A stretch of DNA of 64,000 nucleotides from Dyella_B sp035690825 (GTDB taxonomy: Bacteria > Pseudomonadota > Gammaproteobacteria > Xanthomonadales > Rhodanobacteraceae), in the NCBI RefSeq assembly GCF_051954575.1, contig NZ_JBQCHP010000041.1, positions 1-64,000 of the forward strand, read 5' to 3'. This document shows positions 7,658 to 16,824 of this stretch, piece after piece (position 1 is the first letter of the stretch; the number at the start of each line of letters is the position of its first letter). A program made the position numbers and the translations under genes. A model generated the notes under the pieces. The model was not told the DNA's origin. It saw only the letters and a program-made list of their open reading frames with translations, and made no database searches.

Positions 7658-8053
7658 ATGAGCATGACTGATCCCATCGCCGATCTGTTTACGCGCATCC
7701 GCAACGCCCAAGCTACGGGCAAGCAGGCTGTCAGCGTGCCGTCGTCGAAGCTGAAGGTGGCGCTTGCCAACCTTCTCAAGAACGAGGGCTACATCCTCGA
7801 CGCCAAGGCCTCCAGCACGGAGGGCAAGCCGGTGCTCGAGATCAAGCTCAAGTATTTCGAAGGCCGCCCGGCGATCGAGCGCATCGAGCGCGTCAGTCGT
7901 TCGGGCCTGCGCGTGTACCGCGGCAAGGACGAACTGCCGAAGGTGCTCGGTGGCCTGGGTATTTCGATCATTTCGACGTCCGCCGGTCTGCTGACCGACG
8001 CGCAGGCTCGCGCCAAGGGCGTGGGTGGCGAAGTCATCGGCCTGGTCGCCTAA
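7658..8053 (+). CDS. rpsH: 30S ribosomal protein S8
   Basis: S8 binds helix 21 of 16S rRNA and in E. coli represses the spc operon. The product is 131 residues from the ATG at 7658, which has an AAGGAAG site five bases upstream; a second ATG two codons later is also possible. Typical sequence is MTDPIADLFTRIRNAQ at the start and GGLGISIISTSAGLLTD near the end. The region upstream is an unusual 294-base spacer. Confidence 0.97.
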   Translation: MSMTDPIADLFTRIRNAQATGKQAVSVPSSKLKVALANLLKNEGYILDAKASSTEGKPVLEIKLKYFEGRPAIERIERVSRSGLRVYRGKDELPKVLGGLGISIISTSAGLLTDAQARAKGVGGEVIGLVA

Positions 8054-8063
8054 GGAGTTCCCG

Positions 8064-8591
8064 ATGTCTCGTGTAGCCAAGAAACCCATCAATCTGCCCA
8101 AGGGCGTCGAGCTCAAGATCGCCGAGGACAGCATTGCCGTGAAGGGCCCGAAGGGCACTTTGTCGGTCCATACGTTGCCGGGCGCTTCGGTGTCCATCGA
8201 CAACGGCGTGGTCAACGTCCAGGTCGCCGAAGGCGCCGAAGACAAGTTCGGCGGCACCGTTCGCGCACTGCTGGCCAACATGGTCAAGGGTGTTTCCGAA
8301 GGTTATGAGCGCAAGCTGGAGCTGGTCGGCGTGGGTTACCGCGCTTCGATGGCCGGCAAGGCGCTCAACCTGAGCCTCGGTTTCTCCCACCCGGTCGTGT
8401 TCAACGCACCGGAAGGCATCACCCTCGAAACCCCGACGCAGACCGAAATCCTGATCAAGGGTTCGGACAAGCAGCTGGTGGGCGAGGTTGCCGCCAAGAT
8501 TCGCGGTTACCGTCCGCCGGAACCCTACAAGGGCAAGGGCGTGCGCTATGCCGGCGAGAAGATCACCCTGAAGGAAGCCAAGAAGGCGTAA
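8064..8591 (+). CDS. rplF: 50S ribosomal protein L6
   Basis: L6 lies near the GTPase centre of the large subunit. The product is 175 residues from the ATG at 8064, preceded by TAAGGAG; upstream in-frame starts overlap rpsH and do not match the family N-terminus (MSRVAKKPINLPKGV). The conserved C-terminal RGYRPPEPYKGKGVRY is present. Confidence 0.97.
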   Translation: MSRVAKKPINLPKGVELKIAEDSIAVKGPKGTLSVHTLPGASVSIDNGVVNVQVAEGAEDKFGGTVRALLANMVKGVSEGYERKLELVGVGYRASMAGKALNLSLGFSHPVVFNAPEGITLETPTQTEILIKGSDKQLVGEVAAKIRGYRPPEPYKGKGVRYAGEKITLKEAKKA

Positions 8592-8619
8592 GGGGTTAGT
8601 ACGCAGTCCCTGCGTGTGG

Positions 8620-8654
8620 AAGCGGCCATCCATGGCCGCACTCTTCACAAAGAG
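8620..8654 (+). repeat. REP-like palindrome, copy 1 (GCGGCCAT/ATGGCCGC)
   Basis: An 8-bp perfect palindromic stem with a CC loop is followed by CACTCTTCACAAAGAGC, which can form a second small stem. The same composite block recurs at 14203-14236 with one substitution and one single-base gap. It sits in the spacer between rplF and rplR. Function is unknown. Confidence 0.75.
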
Positions 8655-8701
8655 CCGATAACTGACCTCGATCTAGCCGATCCGTTTCCTGGAGATTTAC
8701 G

Positions 8702-9055
8702 ATGAACAAGAATGAAGCCCGTCTGCGCCGCGCCAAGTCCACGCGCGCTCACATCCGCAAACTCGGCGTGCCGCGCCTGTCGGTGCATCGCACCGGTCAG
8801 CATCTTTACGCGCAGGTGTTCGATGCTGCGGGCGTGAACGTGGTGGCTGCCGCTTCCACCGTGCAGAAGTCCGTGGCCGAAGGCCTCAAGGGCACCAAGA
8901 ACCTCGAAGCCGCCGCGGCGGTGGGCAAGGCGGTGGCCGAGCGCGCCAAGGCTGCCGGTATCGAAGCGGTGGCGTTCGATCGCTCCGGCTTCCGTTATCA
9001 CGGTCGCATCAAGGCGCTTGCCGATGCCGCCCGCGAAGCTGGCCTGAAGTTCTAA
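8702..9055 (+). CDS. rplR: 50S ribosomal protein L18
   Basis: L18 carries 5S rRNA into the large subunit. The product is 117 residues with a GGAG site upstream. The conserved RLSVHRTGQHLYAQVFD and the C-terminal FDRSGFRYHGRIKALADAAR identify it. Unusually long spacers flank it: 110 bases to rplF, with a palindromic repeat, and 76 bases to rpsE. Confidence 0.97.
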   Translation: MNKNEARLRRAKSTRAHIRKLGVPRLSVHRTGQHLYAQVFDAAGVNVVAAASTVQKSVAEGLKGTKNLEAAAAVGKAVAERAKAAGIEAVAFDRSGFRYHGRIKALADAAREAGLKF

Positions 9056-9100
9056 GTAGTACCCACAACAACTCCAAGCGGCACAGCCGCAAGCAAAAGT

Positions 9101-9115
9101 CCCGGATGGTCCGGG
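9101..9115 (+). other. Small hairpin upstream of rpsE
   Basis: CCCGGA pairs perfectly with TCCGGG across a TGG loop in the rplR-rpsE spacer, 16 bases before the rpsE start codon. No T run follows, so it is not a standard terminator; it could modulate rpsE translation or be incidental. Confidence 0.35.
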
Positions 9116-9131
9116 CATACGGAAAAGATAA

Positions 9132-9641
9132 ATGTCTTCTACTGATCGCGAAAACTCAGACGGCCTGCTCGAGAAGCTGATCGCCGTCAACCGCGTGGCC
9201 AAGACCGTCAAGGGCGGCCGCCAGATGAGCTTCACCGCGCTGACCGTGGTCGGCGATGGCGAGGGCAAGGTCGGCTTCGGCTATGGCAAGGCGCGCGAAG
9301 TGCCGGTGGCCATCTCCAAGGCCATGGACCGTGCCCGCCGCAATATGGTGAGCATCGATCTGAACAACGGCACCTTGTGGTACGCCATCAAAGCCAATCA
9401 CGGTGCGGCGCGCGTGTACATGCAGCCAGCCTCCGAAGGTACCGGGGTGATCGCCGGCGGTGCGATGCGCGCGGTGCTGGAAGTGGTCGGTGTGAAGAAC
9501 GTGCTGGCCAAGGCGGTCGGTTCGCGCAACCCGATCAACCTGGTGCGCGCCACCATCAAGGGCCTGCAGGCCGTTGCCTCGCCGAAGCAGATCGCTGCCA
9601 AACGTGGCAAGACCGTGGATGAGGTGCTGGGCAATGGCTAA
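9132..9641 (+). CDS. rpsE: 30S ribosomal protein S5
   Basis: S5 lies at the mRNA entry channel and affects decoding accuracy. The 169-residue product has the N-terminal double-stranded RNA-binding fold seen in LIAVNRVAKTVKGGRQMSF and the conserved GKAREVPVAISKAMDRAR. A clear upstream Shine-Dalgarno is weak (GGAAAAG). Its last eight bases overlap the rpmD start. Confidence 0.97.
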   Translation: MSSTDRENSDGLLEKLIAVNRVAKTVKGGRQMSFTALTVVGDGEGKVGFGYGKAREVPVAISKAMDRARRNMVSIDLNNGTLWYAIKANHGAARVYMQPASEGTGVIAGGAMRAVLEVVGVKNVLAKAVGSRNPINLVRATIKGLQAVASPKQIAAKRGKTVDEVLGNG

Positions 9642-9822
9642 CAACGAAAAAACCATCCGCGTCCGCCTGGTCAAGGGTCTGCGCGGCGTACAGGCCCGCC
9701 ACCGCTTGAGCGTGAAGGCGCTGGGCCTGAACAAGACCAACGACGTCCGTGAACTGAAGGACAGCCCGCAGGTGCGCGGCCTGATCAACACGGTCTACTA
9801 CCTGGTGCGGGTCGAGGAGTAA
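9634..9822 (+). CDS. rpmD: 50S ribosomal protein L30
   Basis: L30 is a small protein on the solvent side of the large subunit. The 62-residue product starts at the ATG at 9634, inside the last codons of rpsE, so the two genes overlap by eight bases and are probably coupled. VRLVKGLRGVQARHRLSVKA and LGLNKTNDVRELKDSPQVRG match the family. Confidence 0.96.
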   Translation: MANNEKTIRVRLVKGLRGVQARHRLSVKALGLNKTNDVRELKDSPQVRGLINTVYYLVRVEE

Positions 9823-9827
9823 TCATC

Positions 9828-10259
9828 ATGCGTCTGAATGACATCAAGCCGGCAGCCGGTTCGCGCAAGACGCGCCTGCGCGTCGGTCGTGGTATCGGCT
9901 CGGGCCTGGGCAAGACCGCCGGTCGCGGCCACAAGGGTCAGCATGCCCGTACCGGTCGCAGCCATCGCCTGGGTTTCGAAGGCGGCCAGATGCCGCTGCA
10001 GCGTCGCCTGCCGAAGGTCGGCTTCCGTTCGCTGAAGAAGGCCGAGAGCCAGCAGGTGTTCCTGTACCAGCTCGCCAACCTCAAGGCTGACGTGATCGAC
10101 GCTGTCGTGCTGCATCAGGCTGGCCTGATCGACAGTCGCGCCAAGAAGGTCAAGGTCGTCGCCAAGGGCGAGATCGGCCGTGCGGTGAAGCTGTCCGGTC
10201 TGCTGGCTACGGCCGGCGCCAAGGCCGCCATCGAAGCTGCCGGCGGCAGCGTGGAGTAA
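9828..10259 (+). CDS. rplO: 50S ribosomal protein L15
   Basis: L15 is an assembly protein of the large subunit. The 143-residue product has the glycine- and arginine-rich N-terminus typical of L15 (RVGRGIGSGLGKTAGRGHKG), followed by GFEGGQMPLQRRLPK. It precedes secY, which starts three bases after its stop codon. Confidence 0.97.
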   Translation: MRLNDIKPAAGSRKTRLRVGRGIGSGLGKTAGRGHKGQHARTGRSHRLGFEGGQMPLQRRLPKVGFRSLKKAESQQVFLYQLANLKADVIDAVVLHQAGLIDSRAKKVKVVAKGEIGRAVKLSGLLATAGAKAAIEAAGGSVE

Positions 10260-10262
10260 CGC

Positions 10263-11588
10263 GTGGCCGCAGCCAAGGGCACATCGGTCGGATCGCTCGG
10301 TAAATTGACCGAGCTGCGTCAGCGCATCTTCTTCGTGATCGGTGCGCTGATCGTGTACCGCCTCGGCTCGTTCATCCCGGTGCCGGGCGTGAATCCGGAT
10401 GCGATGGCCAACTTGATCGGCCAGAGCGGCGGCATCCTGGACATGTTCAACATGTTCTCGGGTGGTTCGCTGGGACGTTTCTCGGTATTTGCGCTAGGCG
10501 TGGTGCCGTACATCTCCGCATCGATCGTGGTGCAGATGATGGGTTCGGTGATCCCCAGCCTGCAGGCGTTGCGCAAGGAAGGACAATCGGGGCAGCGCCA
10601 GCTGACGATGTATACCCGCATCGGCACGGTCGGCCTGTCGGCCTTCCAGGCGTTCGGCATTGCCGTGGCGCTGATGAAGCAGCAGACCGCAGGCGGCGTG
10701 CCGGTGGTCTACATGCCGGGATTCGGTTTCATCCTGTCCTCAGTGGTCGGTCTGACGGCGGGTTCGCTGTTCCTGATGTGGCTGGGTGAACAGATGACCG
10801 AGCGAGGCATCGGCAACGGCATTTCGCTGCTGATCTTCGCCGGCATCGTGGCCGGTTTGCCGGGCGCGGTGGCGCACACCCTGTCGATGTCCGGCAACGG
10901 AGAGCTGAGTACGATCAAGCTGGTGATGGTTGTCGCGCTGGTACTGGCGGTGACGGCGTTCGTGGTGTTCATGGAGCGTGCGCAGCGGCGCATCACCGTG
11001 AATTACGCGCGGCGTTCGGGTGGGCAACGGTCGTACATGAACCAGACCTCGCACCTGCCGCTGAAGATTAACATGTCCGGCGTGATTCCGCCCATCTTCG
11101 CGAACAGTATCCTGATGTTCCCGGCGATGGCGGCCACCTGGGGCAATGCCAGCCACCAGTCGCGCTGGTTGCAGAACGTGGTGCAGGTGCTCACCCCTGG
11201 CGAGCCGCTGTACGACATCGTCTACGCGGTCCTGGTGATCACGTTCGCCTTCTTCTATACGGCGATCGTCTTCAACTCGCAGGACACGGCGGACAACCTC
11301 AAGCGGTCCGGCGCGCTGATTCCGGGTATCCGCCCGGGTCGTTCGACGGCTGACTACATCGATTCGGTTATGACCCGCCTGACTGGTGTCGGCGCCCTCT
11401 ACCTGGTGCTGGTCTGTCTGGTCCCTACGTTCATGCAGAACGCCTGGCATGTTCCGTTCTACTTCGGCGGTACCTCGCTGCTGATCGTGGTGGTGGTGGT
11501 GATGGATTTCACGGCTCAGGTGCAGGCACACCTGGTCAGTCACCAGTACGAAGGTTTGCTCAAGAAGGCCAACCTGCGCCGCGGCTGA
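10263..11588 (+). CDS. secY: Protein translocase subunit SecY
   Basis: SecY is the channel subunit of the SecYEG translocon in the inner membrane. The product is 441 residues with about ten hydrophobic segments. The N-terminal FFVIGALIVYRLGSFIPVPG, the plug-region stretch GGSLGRFSVFALGVVPYISA and the C5 loop segment FNSQDTADNLKRSGALIPG are recognisable. The start is a GTG three bases after rplO; a GGAG in the end of rplO serves as its ribosome binding site, so the genes are probably coupled. rpmJ, which follows secY in E. coli, is not present. Confidence 0.97.
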   Translation: MAAAKGTSVGSLGKLTELRQRIFFVIGALIVYRLGSFIPVPGVNPDAMANLIGQSGGILDMFNMFSGGSLGRFSVFALGVVPYISASIVVQMMGSVIPSLQALRKEGQSGQRQLTMYTRIGTVGLSAFQAFGIAVALMKQQTAGGVPVVYMPGFGFILSSVVGLTAGSLFLMWLGEQMTERGIGNGISLLIFAGIVAGLPGAVAHTLSMSGNGELSTIKLVMVVALVLAVTAFVVFMERAQRRITVNYARRSGGQRSYMNQTSHLPLKINMSGVIPPIFANSILMFPAMAATWGNASHQSRWLQNVVQVLTPGEPLYDIVYAVLVITFAFFYTAIVFNSQDTADNLKRSGALIPGIRPGRSTADYIDSVMTRLTGVGALYLVLVCLVPTFMQNAWHVPFYFGGTSLLIVVVVVMDFTAQVQAHLVSHQYEGLLKKANLRRG

Positions 11589-11599
11589 GGCGCAGGCAG

Positions 11600-11645
11600 G
11601 TCCCGGTGGAAGGTAAGCGGTGCCCAGGTGCCGCGGGACTTTCCT
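11600..11645 (+). terminator. Possible terminator after secY
   Basis: GTCCCG (11600-11605) pairs with CGGGAC (11634-11639), with an inner GCGG/CCGC pairing, and TTTCCT follows. The structure is branched and the T run is short, so the call is tentative. It marks the boundary between the spc and alpha blocks together with the promoter-like sequence downstream. Confidence 0.35.
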
Positions 11646-11668
11646 GACAGTTTGATTAAGGTTAGAAT
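11640..11668 (+). promoter_or_regulatory. Possible promoter upstream of rpsM
   Basis: A good -10 box TAGAAT (11663-11668) lies 17 bases after a weak -35 (TTTCCT). A better -35-like CTGACA at 11644 is too close (13 bases). The 120-base secY-rpsM gap and its position suggest the promoter of the alpha block, but the -35 is poor. Confidence 0.4.
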
Positions 11669-11708
11669 TGCGCGTTTACCGCGCTGAAAGCATCGGAGAA
11701 AGTACATC

Positions 11709-12065
11709 ATGGCGCGCATTGCGGGTGTCAATTTGCCGGTCCAGAAACACGTCTGGGTTGGCCTGCAGAGCATCTACGGGATCGGTCGCAGCCGGGCCAA
11801 GAAGGTCTGCGTGGACGCGGGTGTGAACCCGAACGTACAGATCAAGTCGCTCAGCGAAGGCGAGGTGGAGAAGATCCGCCACGAAATCGCCAAGTACGTC
11901 GTGGAAGGCGACCTGCGCCGTGAAGTCGGCATCGCCATCAAGCGCCTGATGGATCTGGGGTGCTACCGCGGCCTGCGCCATCGCCGCGGCCTGCCGGTGC
12001 GCGGCCAGCGCACGCGTACCAATGCGCGCACCCGCAAGGGCCCGCGTCGCGCGATCAAGAAATAA
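11709..12065 (+). CDS. rpsM: 30S ribosomal protein S13
   Basis: S13 sits at the top of the head and contacts the large subunit and P-site tRNA. The 118-residue product begins MARIAGVNLPVQKHVWVGL and ends in the conserved basic tail RTRTNARTRKGPRRAIKK. It opens the alpha block rpsM-rpsK-rpsD-rpoA-rplQ. Confidence 0.97.
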   Translation: MARIAGVNLPVQKHVWVGLQSIYGIGRSRAKKVCVDAGVNPNVQIKSLSEGEVEKIRHEIAKYVVEGDLRREVGIAIKRLMDLGCYRGLRHRRGLPVRGQRTRTNARTRKGPRRAIKK

Positions 12066-12077
12066 TTGGAATAAGTC

Positions 12078-12464
12078 ATGGCAAAGCCGGTTAAGACCAA
12101 GAAGAAAGTCAAGCGCGTCGTCACCGATGCGGTGGCCCACGTGCAGGCCTCCTTCAACAACACCATCGTCACCATCACCGATCGCCAGGGCAACGCCCTC
12201 TCGTGGGCGACCGCCGGTGGCGCGGGCTTCCGCGGTTCGCGCAAGTCCACTCCGTTCGCTGCCCAGGTCGCCGCCGAAAAGGCCGGTCGTGCCGCTGGCG
12301 AATACGGCGTGAAGACGGTGGAAGTGCGGATCAAGGGCCCGGGCCCGGGCCGCGAGTCGGCGGTGCGTTCGCTGAACGCCCTCGGCTACAAGGTTCTCAA
12401 CATCATTGACGTAACGCCGATTCCGCATAACGGCTGCCGTCCCCCCAAAAAGCGTCGCGTGTAA
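12078..12464 (+). CDS. rpsK: 30S ribosomal protein S11
   Basis: S11 forms part of the platform near the mRNA exit. The 128-residue product contains VQASFNNTIVTITDRQGNAL, SRKSTPFAAQVAAEKAG and the conserved C-terminal IPHNGCRPPKKRRV. Spacing to rpsM and rpsD is 12 bases on each side. Confidence 0.98.
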   Translation: MAKPVKTKKKVKRVVTDAVAHVQASFNNTIVTITDRQGNALSWATAGGAGFRGSRKSTPFAAQVAAEKAGRAAGEYGVKTVEVRIKGPGPGRESAVRSLNALGYKVLNIIDVTPIPHNGCRPPKKRRV

Positions 12465-12476
12465 AGGAGCGCAACC

Positions 12477-13103
12477 ATGGCACGTTATCGTGGAGCTACC
12501 TGCAAACTCGCGCGCCGCGAAGGTTCGGATCTGAGCCTGAAGAGCCCGGCGCGCGCGATCGATTCCAAATGCAAGCTGGAGAACAAACCCGGCCAGCACG
12601 GCGCCAACAAGCGCATGCGCATGTCCGACTACGCTGTCCAGCTGCGCGAAAAGCAGAAGGTCAAGCGCATCTACGGTGTGCTCGAGCGTCAGTTCAGCAA
12701 CTACTACACCAAGGCGTCGACCCTCAAGGGCAACACCGGTGAGAACCTGCTACGCCTGCTGGAAAGCCGTCTGGACAACGTCGTCTATCGCATGGGTTTT
12801 GCGGTGACCCGTTCGCAGGCCCGTCAGCTGGTGTCGCACAAGGCGGTGCTGGTAAACGGCAAGAAGGTCAACATCCCGTCCTACCAGGTTCGCCCGGGCG
12901 ACGAGATCGCGCTGACCGAGCGTGCGCGCAATCAGCTGCGCGTGCAAGAAGCCGCCACCGTGTTCGACACGATGGACCTGCGCCCGCAGTGGGTCGAAGT
13001 CGACGCCAAGAAGTTCGCCGGCACCTTCAAGTCGGTTCCAGATCGCGCGGATCTGCCGACCGACATCAATGAAGCGCTGATCGTCGAGCTTTACTCGAAG
13101 TAA
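12477..13103 (+). CDS. rpsD: 30S ribosomal protein S4
   Basis: S4 is a primary 16S rRNA binding protein and in E. coli the translational repressor of the alpha operon. The 208-residue product has the S4 RNA-binding domain at about residues 97-160 (LESRLDNVVYRMGFAVTRSQ). The N-terminal region is the zinc-free type. It begins 12 bases after rpsK with a GGAG site. Confidence 0.97.
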   Translation: MARYRGATCKLARREGSDLSLKSPARAIDSKCKLENKPGQHGANKRMRMSDYAVQLREKQKVKRIYGVLERQFSNYYTKASTLKGNTGENLLRLLESRLDNVVYRMGFAVTRSQARQLVSHKAVLVNGKKVNIPSYQVRPGDEIALTERARNQLRVQEAATVFDTMDLRPQWVEVDAKKFAGTFKSVPDRADLPTDINEALIVELYSK

Positions 13104-13119
13104 TCAACCGGAGCCCTGC

Positions 13120-14118
13120 ATGGCAGTTTCGTCAACTAGCGTGCTGCGGCCTCGCGGCCTCAGCGTTGAACAGCTCGGACCGAATCGCGCCAAGGTGGTG
13201 GTGGAGCCGCTTGAACGCGGCTTCGGCCACACCCTGGGCAACGCGCTTCGTCGCGTGCTGCTCTCCTCGATCCCTGGCAGCGCCATCGTCGAGGTTGAAA
13301 TGGATGGCGTGCTGCACGAGTACACCACCCTGGAAGGTCTGCAGGAGGACGTCATCGAAGTCCTGCTCAACCTCAAGGAAGTGGCGATTCGTCAGCACAC
13401 GGGTGACGAAGTCACCCTGACTTTGTCCAAGAAGGGCAAAGGCGTGGTCACGGCCGGCGACATCGCCGTCGACCATTCGGTGGAGATCATCAATCCCGAA
13501 CACGTGATCTGCCATCTCACCAAGGACATCACGCTCAACATGCGCCTGAAGGTGCGTCGCGGCGTCGGCTACCAGCCGGCCAGCGCGCGCCAGCATCCGG
13601 ACGACGAAGCGCGTCCGATCGGCCGCCTGCAGCTGGATGCCTCGTTTGCGCCGGTGTTGCGCGTGGCTTACGAAGTTGACGCGGCTCGCGTTGAGCAGCG
13701 TACCAACCTCGACAAGCTGATCCTCGACATCGAGACCAACGGCACCATCGGTGCGGAAGATGCGGTGCGCAAGGCCGCTGAAATCCTCAACGACCAGCTG
13801 TCGGTGTTTGGCGATTTCTCGCGCCGCGAGAGCGCCACGGACAAGGCGGAGAAGGGCGGTTTTGATCCGCTGCTGCTGCGCCCGATCGACGATCTGGAGC
13901 TCACCGTGCGTTCGGCGAACTGCCTGAAGGCCGAGAGCATCTACTACATCGGCGACCTGGTGCAGAAGACCGAGGTGGAGCTCTTGAAGACGCCGAACCT
14001 CGGCAAGAAATCGCTCACCGAAATCAAGGACGTCCTTGGCGTGCGTGGCCTCGCCCTGGGCATGAAGCTGGAAAACTGGCCGCCGCCGGGCTTGTCGCAC
14101 GGCATGCAGCTGGGTTGA
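13120..14118 (+). CDS. rpoA: DNA-directed RNA polymerase subunit alpha
   Basis: The alpha subunit nucleates RNA polymerase assembly through its N-terminal domain and binds UP elements and activators through its C-terminal domain. The product is 332 residues, close to the usual length. The N-terminal domain shows GFGHTLGNALRRVLLSSIPG; the C-terminal domain shows RSANCLKAESIYYIGDLVQ and TPNLGKKSLTEIKDVL with the helix-hairpin-helix residues. It is separated from rplQ by 235 bases, much more than in E. coli. Confidence 0.98.
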   Translation: MAVSSTSVLRPRGLSVEQLGPNRAKVVVEPLERGFGHTLGNALRRVLLSSIPGSAIVEVEMDGVLHEYTTLEGLQEDVIEVLLNLKEVAIRQHTGDEVTLTLSKKGKGVVTAGDIAVDHSVEIINPEHVICHLTKDITLNMRLKVRRGVGYQPASARQHPDDEARPIGRLQLDASFAPVLRVAYEVDAARVEQRTNLDKLILDIETNGTIGAEDAVRKAAEILNDQLSVFGDFSRRESATDKAEKGGFDPLLLRPIDDLELTVRSANCLKAESIYYIGDLVQKTEVELLKTPNLGKKSLTEIKDVLGVRGLALGMKLENWPPPGLSHGMQLG

Positions 14119-14152
14119 TGGTTTATCTGTGCGATCGTCCTTGATCGCGGCT

Positions 14153-14191
14153 ACCGAAACGGTTGCGTTGTGGTGACCGTTTCGGTGTTTT
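14153..14191 (+). terminator. Terminator-like hairpin after rpoA
   Basis: An 11-bp perfect stem, ACCGAAACGGT (14153-14163) with ACCGTTTCGGT (14176-14186), encloses a 12-base loop and is followed by GTTTT. The large loop and short T run suggest partial termination between rpoA and rplQ. Confidence 0.55.
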
Positions 14192-14202
14192 GGAAAGTTC
14201 AA

Positions 14203-14236
14203 AAGCGGCCATCCATGGCCGCACTCCTCACAAGAG
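14203..14236 (+). repeat. REP-like palindrome, copy 2 (GCGGCCAT/ATGGCCGC)
   Basis: This is the second copy of the block at 8620-8654: the same 8-bp palindrome with CC loop, then CACTCCTCACAAGAGC. Both copies have the same orientation relative to the ribosomal genes. It lies in the rpoA-rplQ spacer between two other hairpins. Confidence 0.75.
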
Positions 14237-14284
14237 CGCTTGCTTCGATGGAGTTTTAAAGCCCGGTTTATAGGGCCATAAAAA

Positions 14285-14325
14285 GCGGGAAACCCGCGGG
14301 AAGCCGGCCATAAGGACCGGTTTTT
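14285..14325 (+). other. Tandem hairpins just upstream of rplQ
   Basis: GCGGG/CCCGC (14285-14297, loop AAA) is followed by a second, imperfect stem with CCGG arms (14304-14307 and 14317-14320) and five T residues. The second resembles a weak terminator only 28 bases before the rplQ start codon. It may attenuate rplQ expression; a role is not shown. Confidence 0.4.
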
Positions 14326-14353
14326 CATAACAACAGACAAAGAGAGTCTCATC

Positions 14354-14734
14354 ATGCGTCACATGAAATCCGGGCGTAAGCTCAACCGTACCAGCAGCCA
14401 TCGCGAAGCGATGTTCAAGAACATGGCGTCGTCGCTGATCAAGCACGAGCTGATCCGCACCACGCTGCCGAAGGCGAAGGAACTGCGCCGCGTTGCCGAG
14501 CCGCTGATCACGCTCGCCAAGAGCGACAGCGTGGCCAATCGCCGTCTCGCCTTTGCGCGTCTGCGCGACAAGCAGGCCGTGGGCAAGCTGTTCGTGGAAA
14601 TCGGCCCGCGTTACCGCGAGCGTCCCGGCGGCTACCTGCGCATCCTCAAGTGCGGCTTCCGCCCCGGCGACAACGCGCCGATGGCGTACGTCGAACTGGT
14701 GGATCGTCCGCGCGCCGAAGCGGCGGCCGAGTAA
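14354..14734 (+). CDS. rplQ: 50S ribosomal protein L17
   Basis: L17 lies near the tunnel exit of the large subunit. The 126-residue product begins MRHMKSGRKLNRTSSHREAM and has the conserved GGYLRILKCGFRPGDNAPMAYVEL split around residue 100 to 115. It ends the alpha block and is followed by a strong terminator. Confidence 0.97.
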   Translation: MRHMKSGRKLNRTSSHREAMFKNMASSLIKHELIRTTLPKAKELRRVAEPLITLAKSDSVANRRLAFARLRDKQAVGKLFVEIGPRYRERPGGYLRILKCGFRPGDNAPMAYVELVDRPRAEAAAE

Positions 14735-14768
14735 GCTTCGTTCCAAACTAGTTTGGACGTCCAAATGC

Positions 14769-14807
14769 GAGCCCTGGCCGGGTGACCGGCTGGGGCTCGT
14801 TGCTTTT
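14769..14807 (+). terminator. Terminator of the ribosomal cluster after rplQ
   Basis: A 13-bp stem with two wobble pairs (14769-14781 with 14786-14798, loop GTGA) is followed by GTTGCTTTT. It lies 35 bases after the rplQ stop codon and closes the ribosomal protein cluster. Confidence 0.85.
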
Positions 14808-14828
14808 GGAATTTAAGGAAAGCGCCTG

Positions 14829-14857
14829 CTGACAGCGTCGCGGGGAGCGGGTAATGT
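14829..14857 (+). promoter_or_regulatory. Possible promoter of dsbB
   Basis: CTGACA (14829-14834) and TAATGT (14852-14857) are 17 bases apart and lie 28 bases before the dsbB start, after the rplQ terminator. The -10 match is modest. Confidence 0.4.
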
Positions 14858-14885
14858 CAGCATCCCGTCCCTCGATCGCCCCACC

Positions 14886-15394
14886 ATGAATCCCCTTCGC
14901 TGGTCCTATCGCGTCAGCTTTCTCGTTGGTTTTCTGGTCTGCGTGGGCCTGCTCGGTTTCGCGCTGTACGCCGAATACCAGTGGGGCCTGGAGCCGTGCC
15001 CGCTGTGCATCTTCCAGCGCATCGGCTTCATGGTCATGGCCGTGTTCTTTCTGCTGGGCGCGATCCACGGACCGCGCGCCGGCGGTCGCTGGTTCTACAC
15101 GGGGCTGGTGCTGCTGGGAGCCGTGTTCGGCATCGCGGTGGCGGGGCGCCATCTGTGGATCATGTCGCTGCCGCCGGATCAGGTGCCCGCATGCGGCCCC
15201 AACCTGGCCTATATGTTCGACGCCTTCCCGCTGGCAAAAGTCCTGAAGATGGTGTTCACCGGCTCCGGCGAATGCGCCAAGATCCAGCCGATTCTCGGCC
15301 TGCCCATCCCGCTGTGGGCGTTGTTGTGGTTCGTCCTTCTATCCATATTGGCGCTCCGCGCGACGGTGCAGCGCGCGACGCCGAGGTTGCGTCC

Positions 15395-15398
<4 letters not shown>
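14886..15398 (+). CDS. dsbB: Disulfide bond formation protein DsbB
   Basis: DsbB reoxidises periplasmic DsbA and passes electrons to quinones. The 170-residue product has four hydrophobic segments and the two cysteine pairs of the family: C38 and C41 in PCPLC after the first segment, and C103 and C130 in the second periplasmic loop, matching the spacing known for E. coli DsbB. Its stop codon overlaps the start of the DAHP synthase gene (ATGA), so the two are probably co-translated although functionally unrelated. Confidence 0.95.
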
Positions 15399-16759
<1,361 letters not shown>

Positions 16760-16762
16760 TCA

Positions 16763-16824
16763 CGTAGGCTGGGATGACAATCCCAGCTTTATTTGCATGG
16801 CTGGGATTGTCATCCCAGCCTACG
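16763..16824. repeat. GTAGG inverted repeat, copy 1 (also bidirectional terminator candidate)
   Basis: Perfect 25-bp arms (16763-16787 and 16800-16824) begin CGTAGGCTGGGATG and enclose a 12-base loop. It lies between two convergent genes. The CTAC end of the right arm gives the TAG stop codon of the leftward beta-lactamase gene (16820-16822). The inner part of each arm is itself palindromic (CTGGGATGACAATCCCAG). Confidence 0.9.

Noticed and set aside
13132..14355. 407-codon open frame opposite rpoA
   Set aside because: It is the antisense shadow of rpoA in GC-rich DNA; composition is His/Arg/Leu-rich with no family resemblance and no ribosome binding site.
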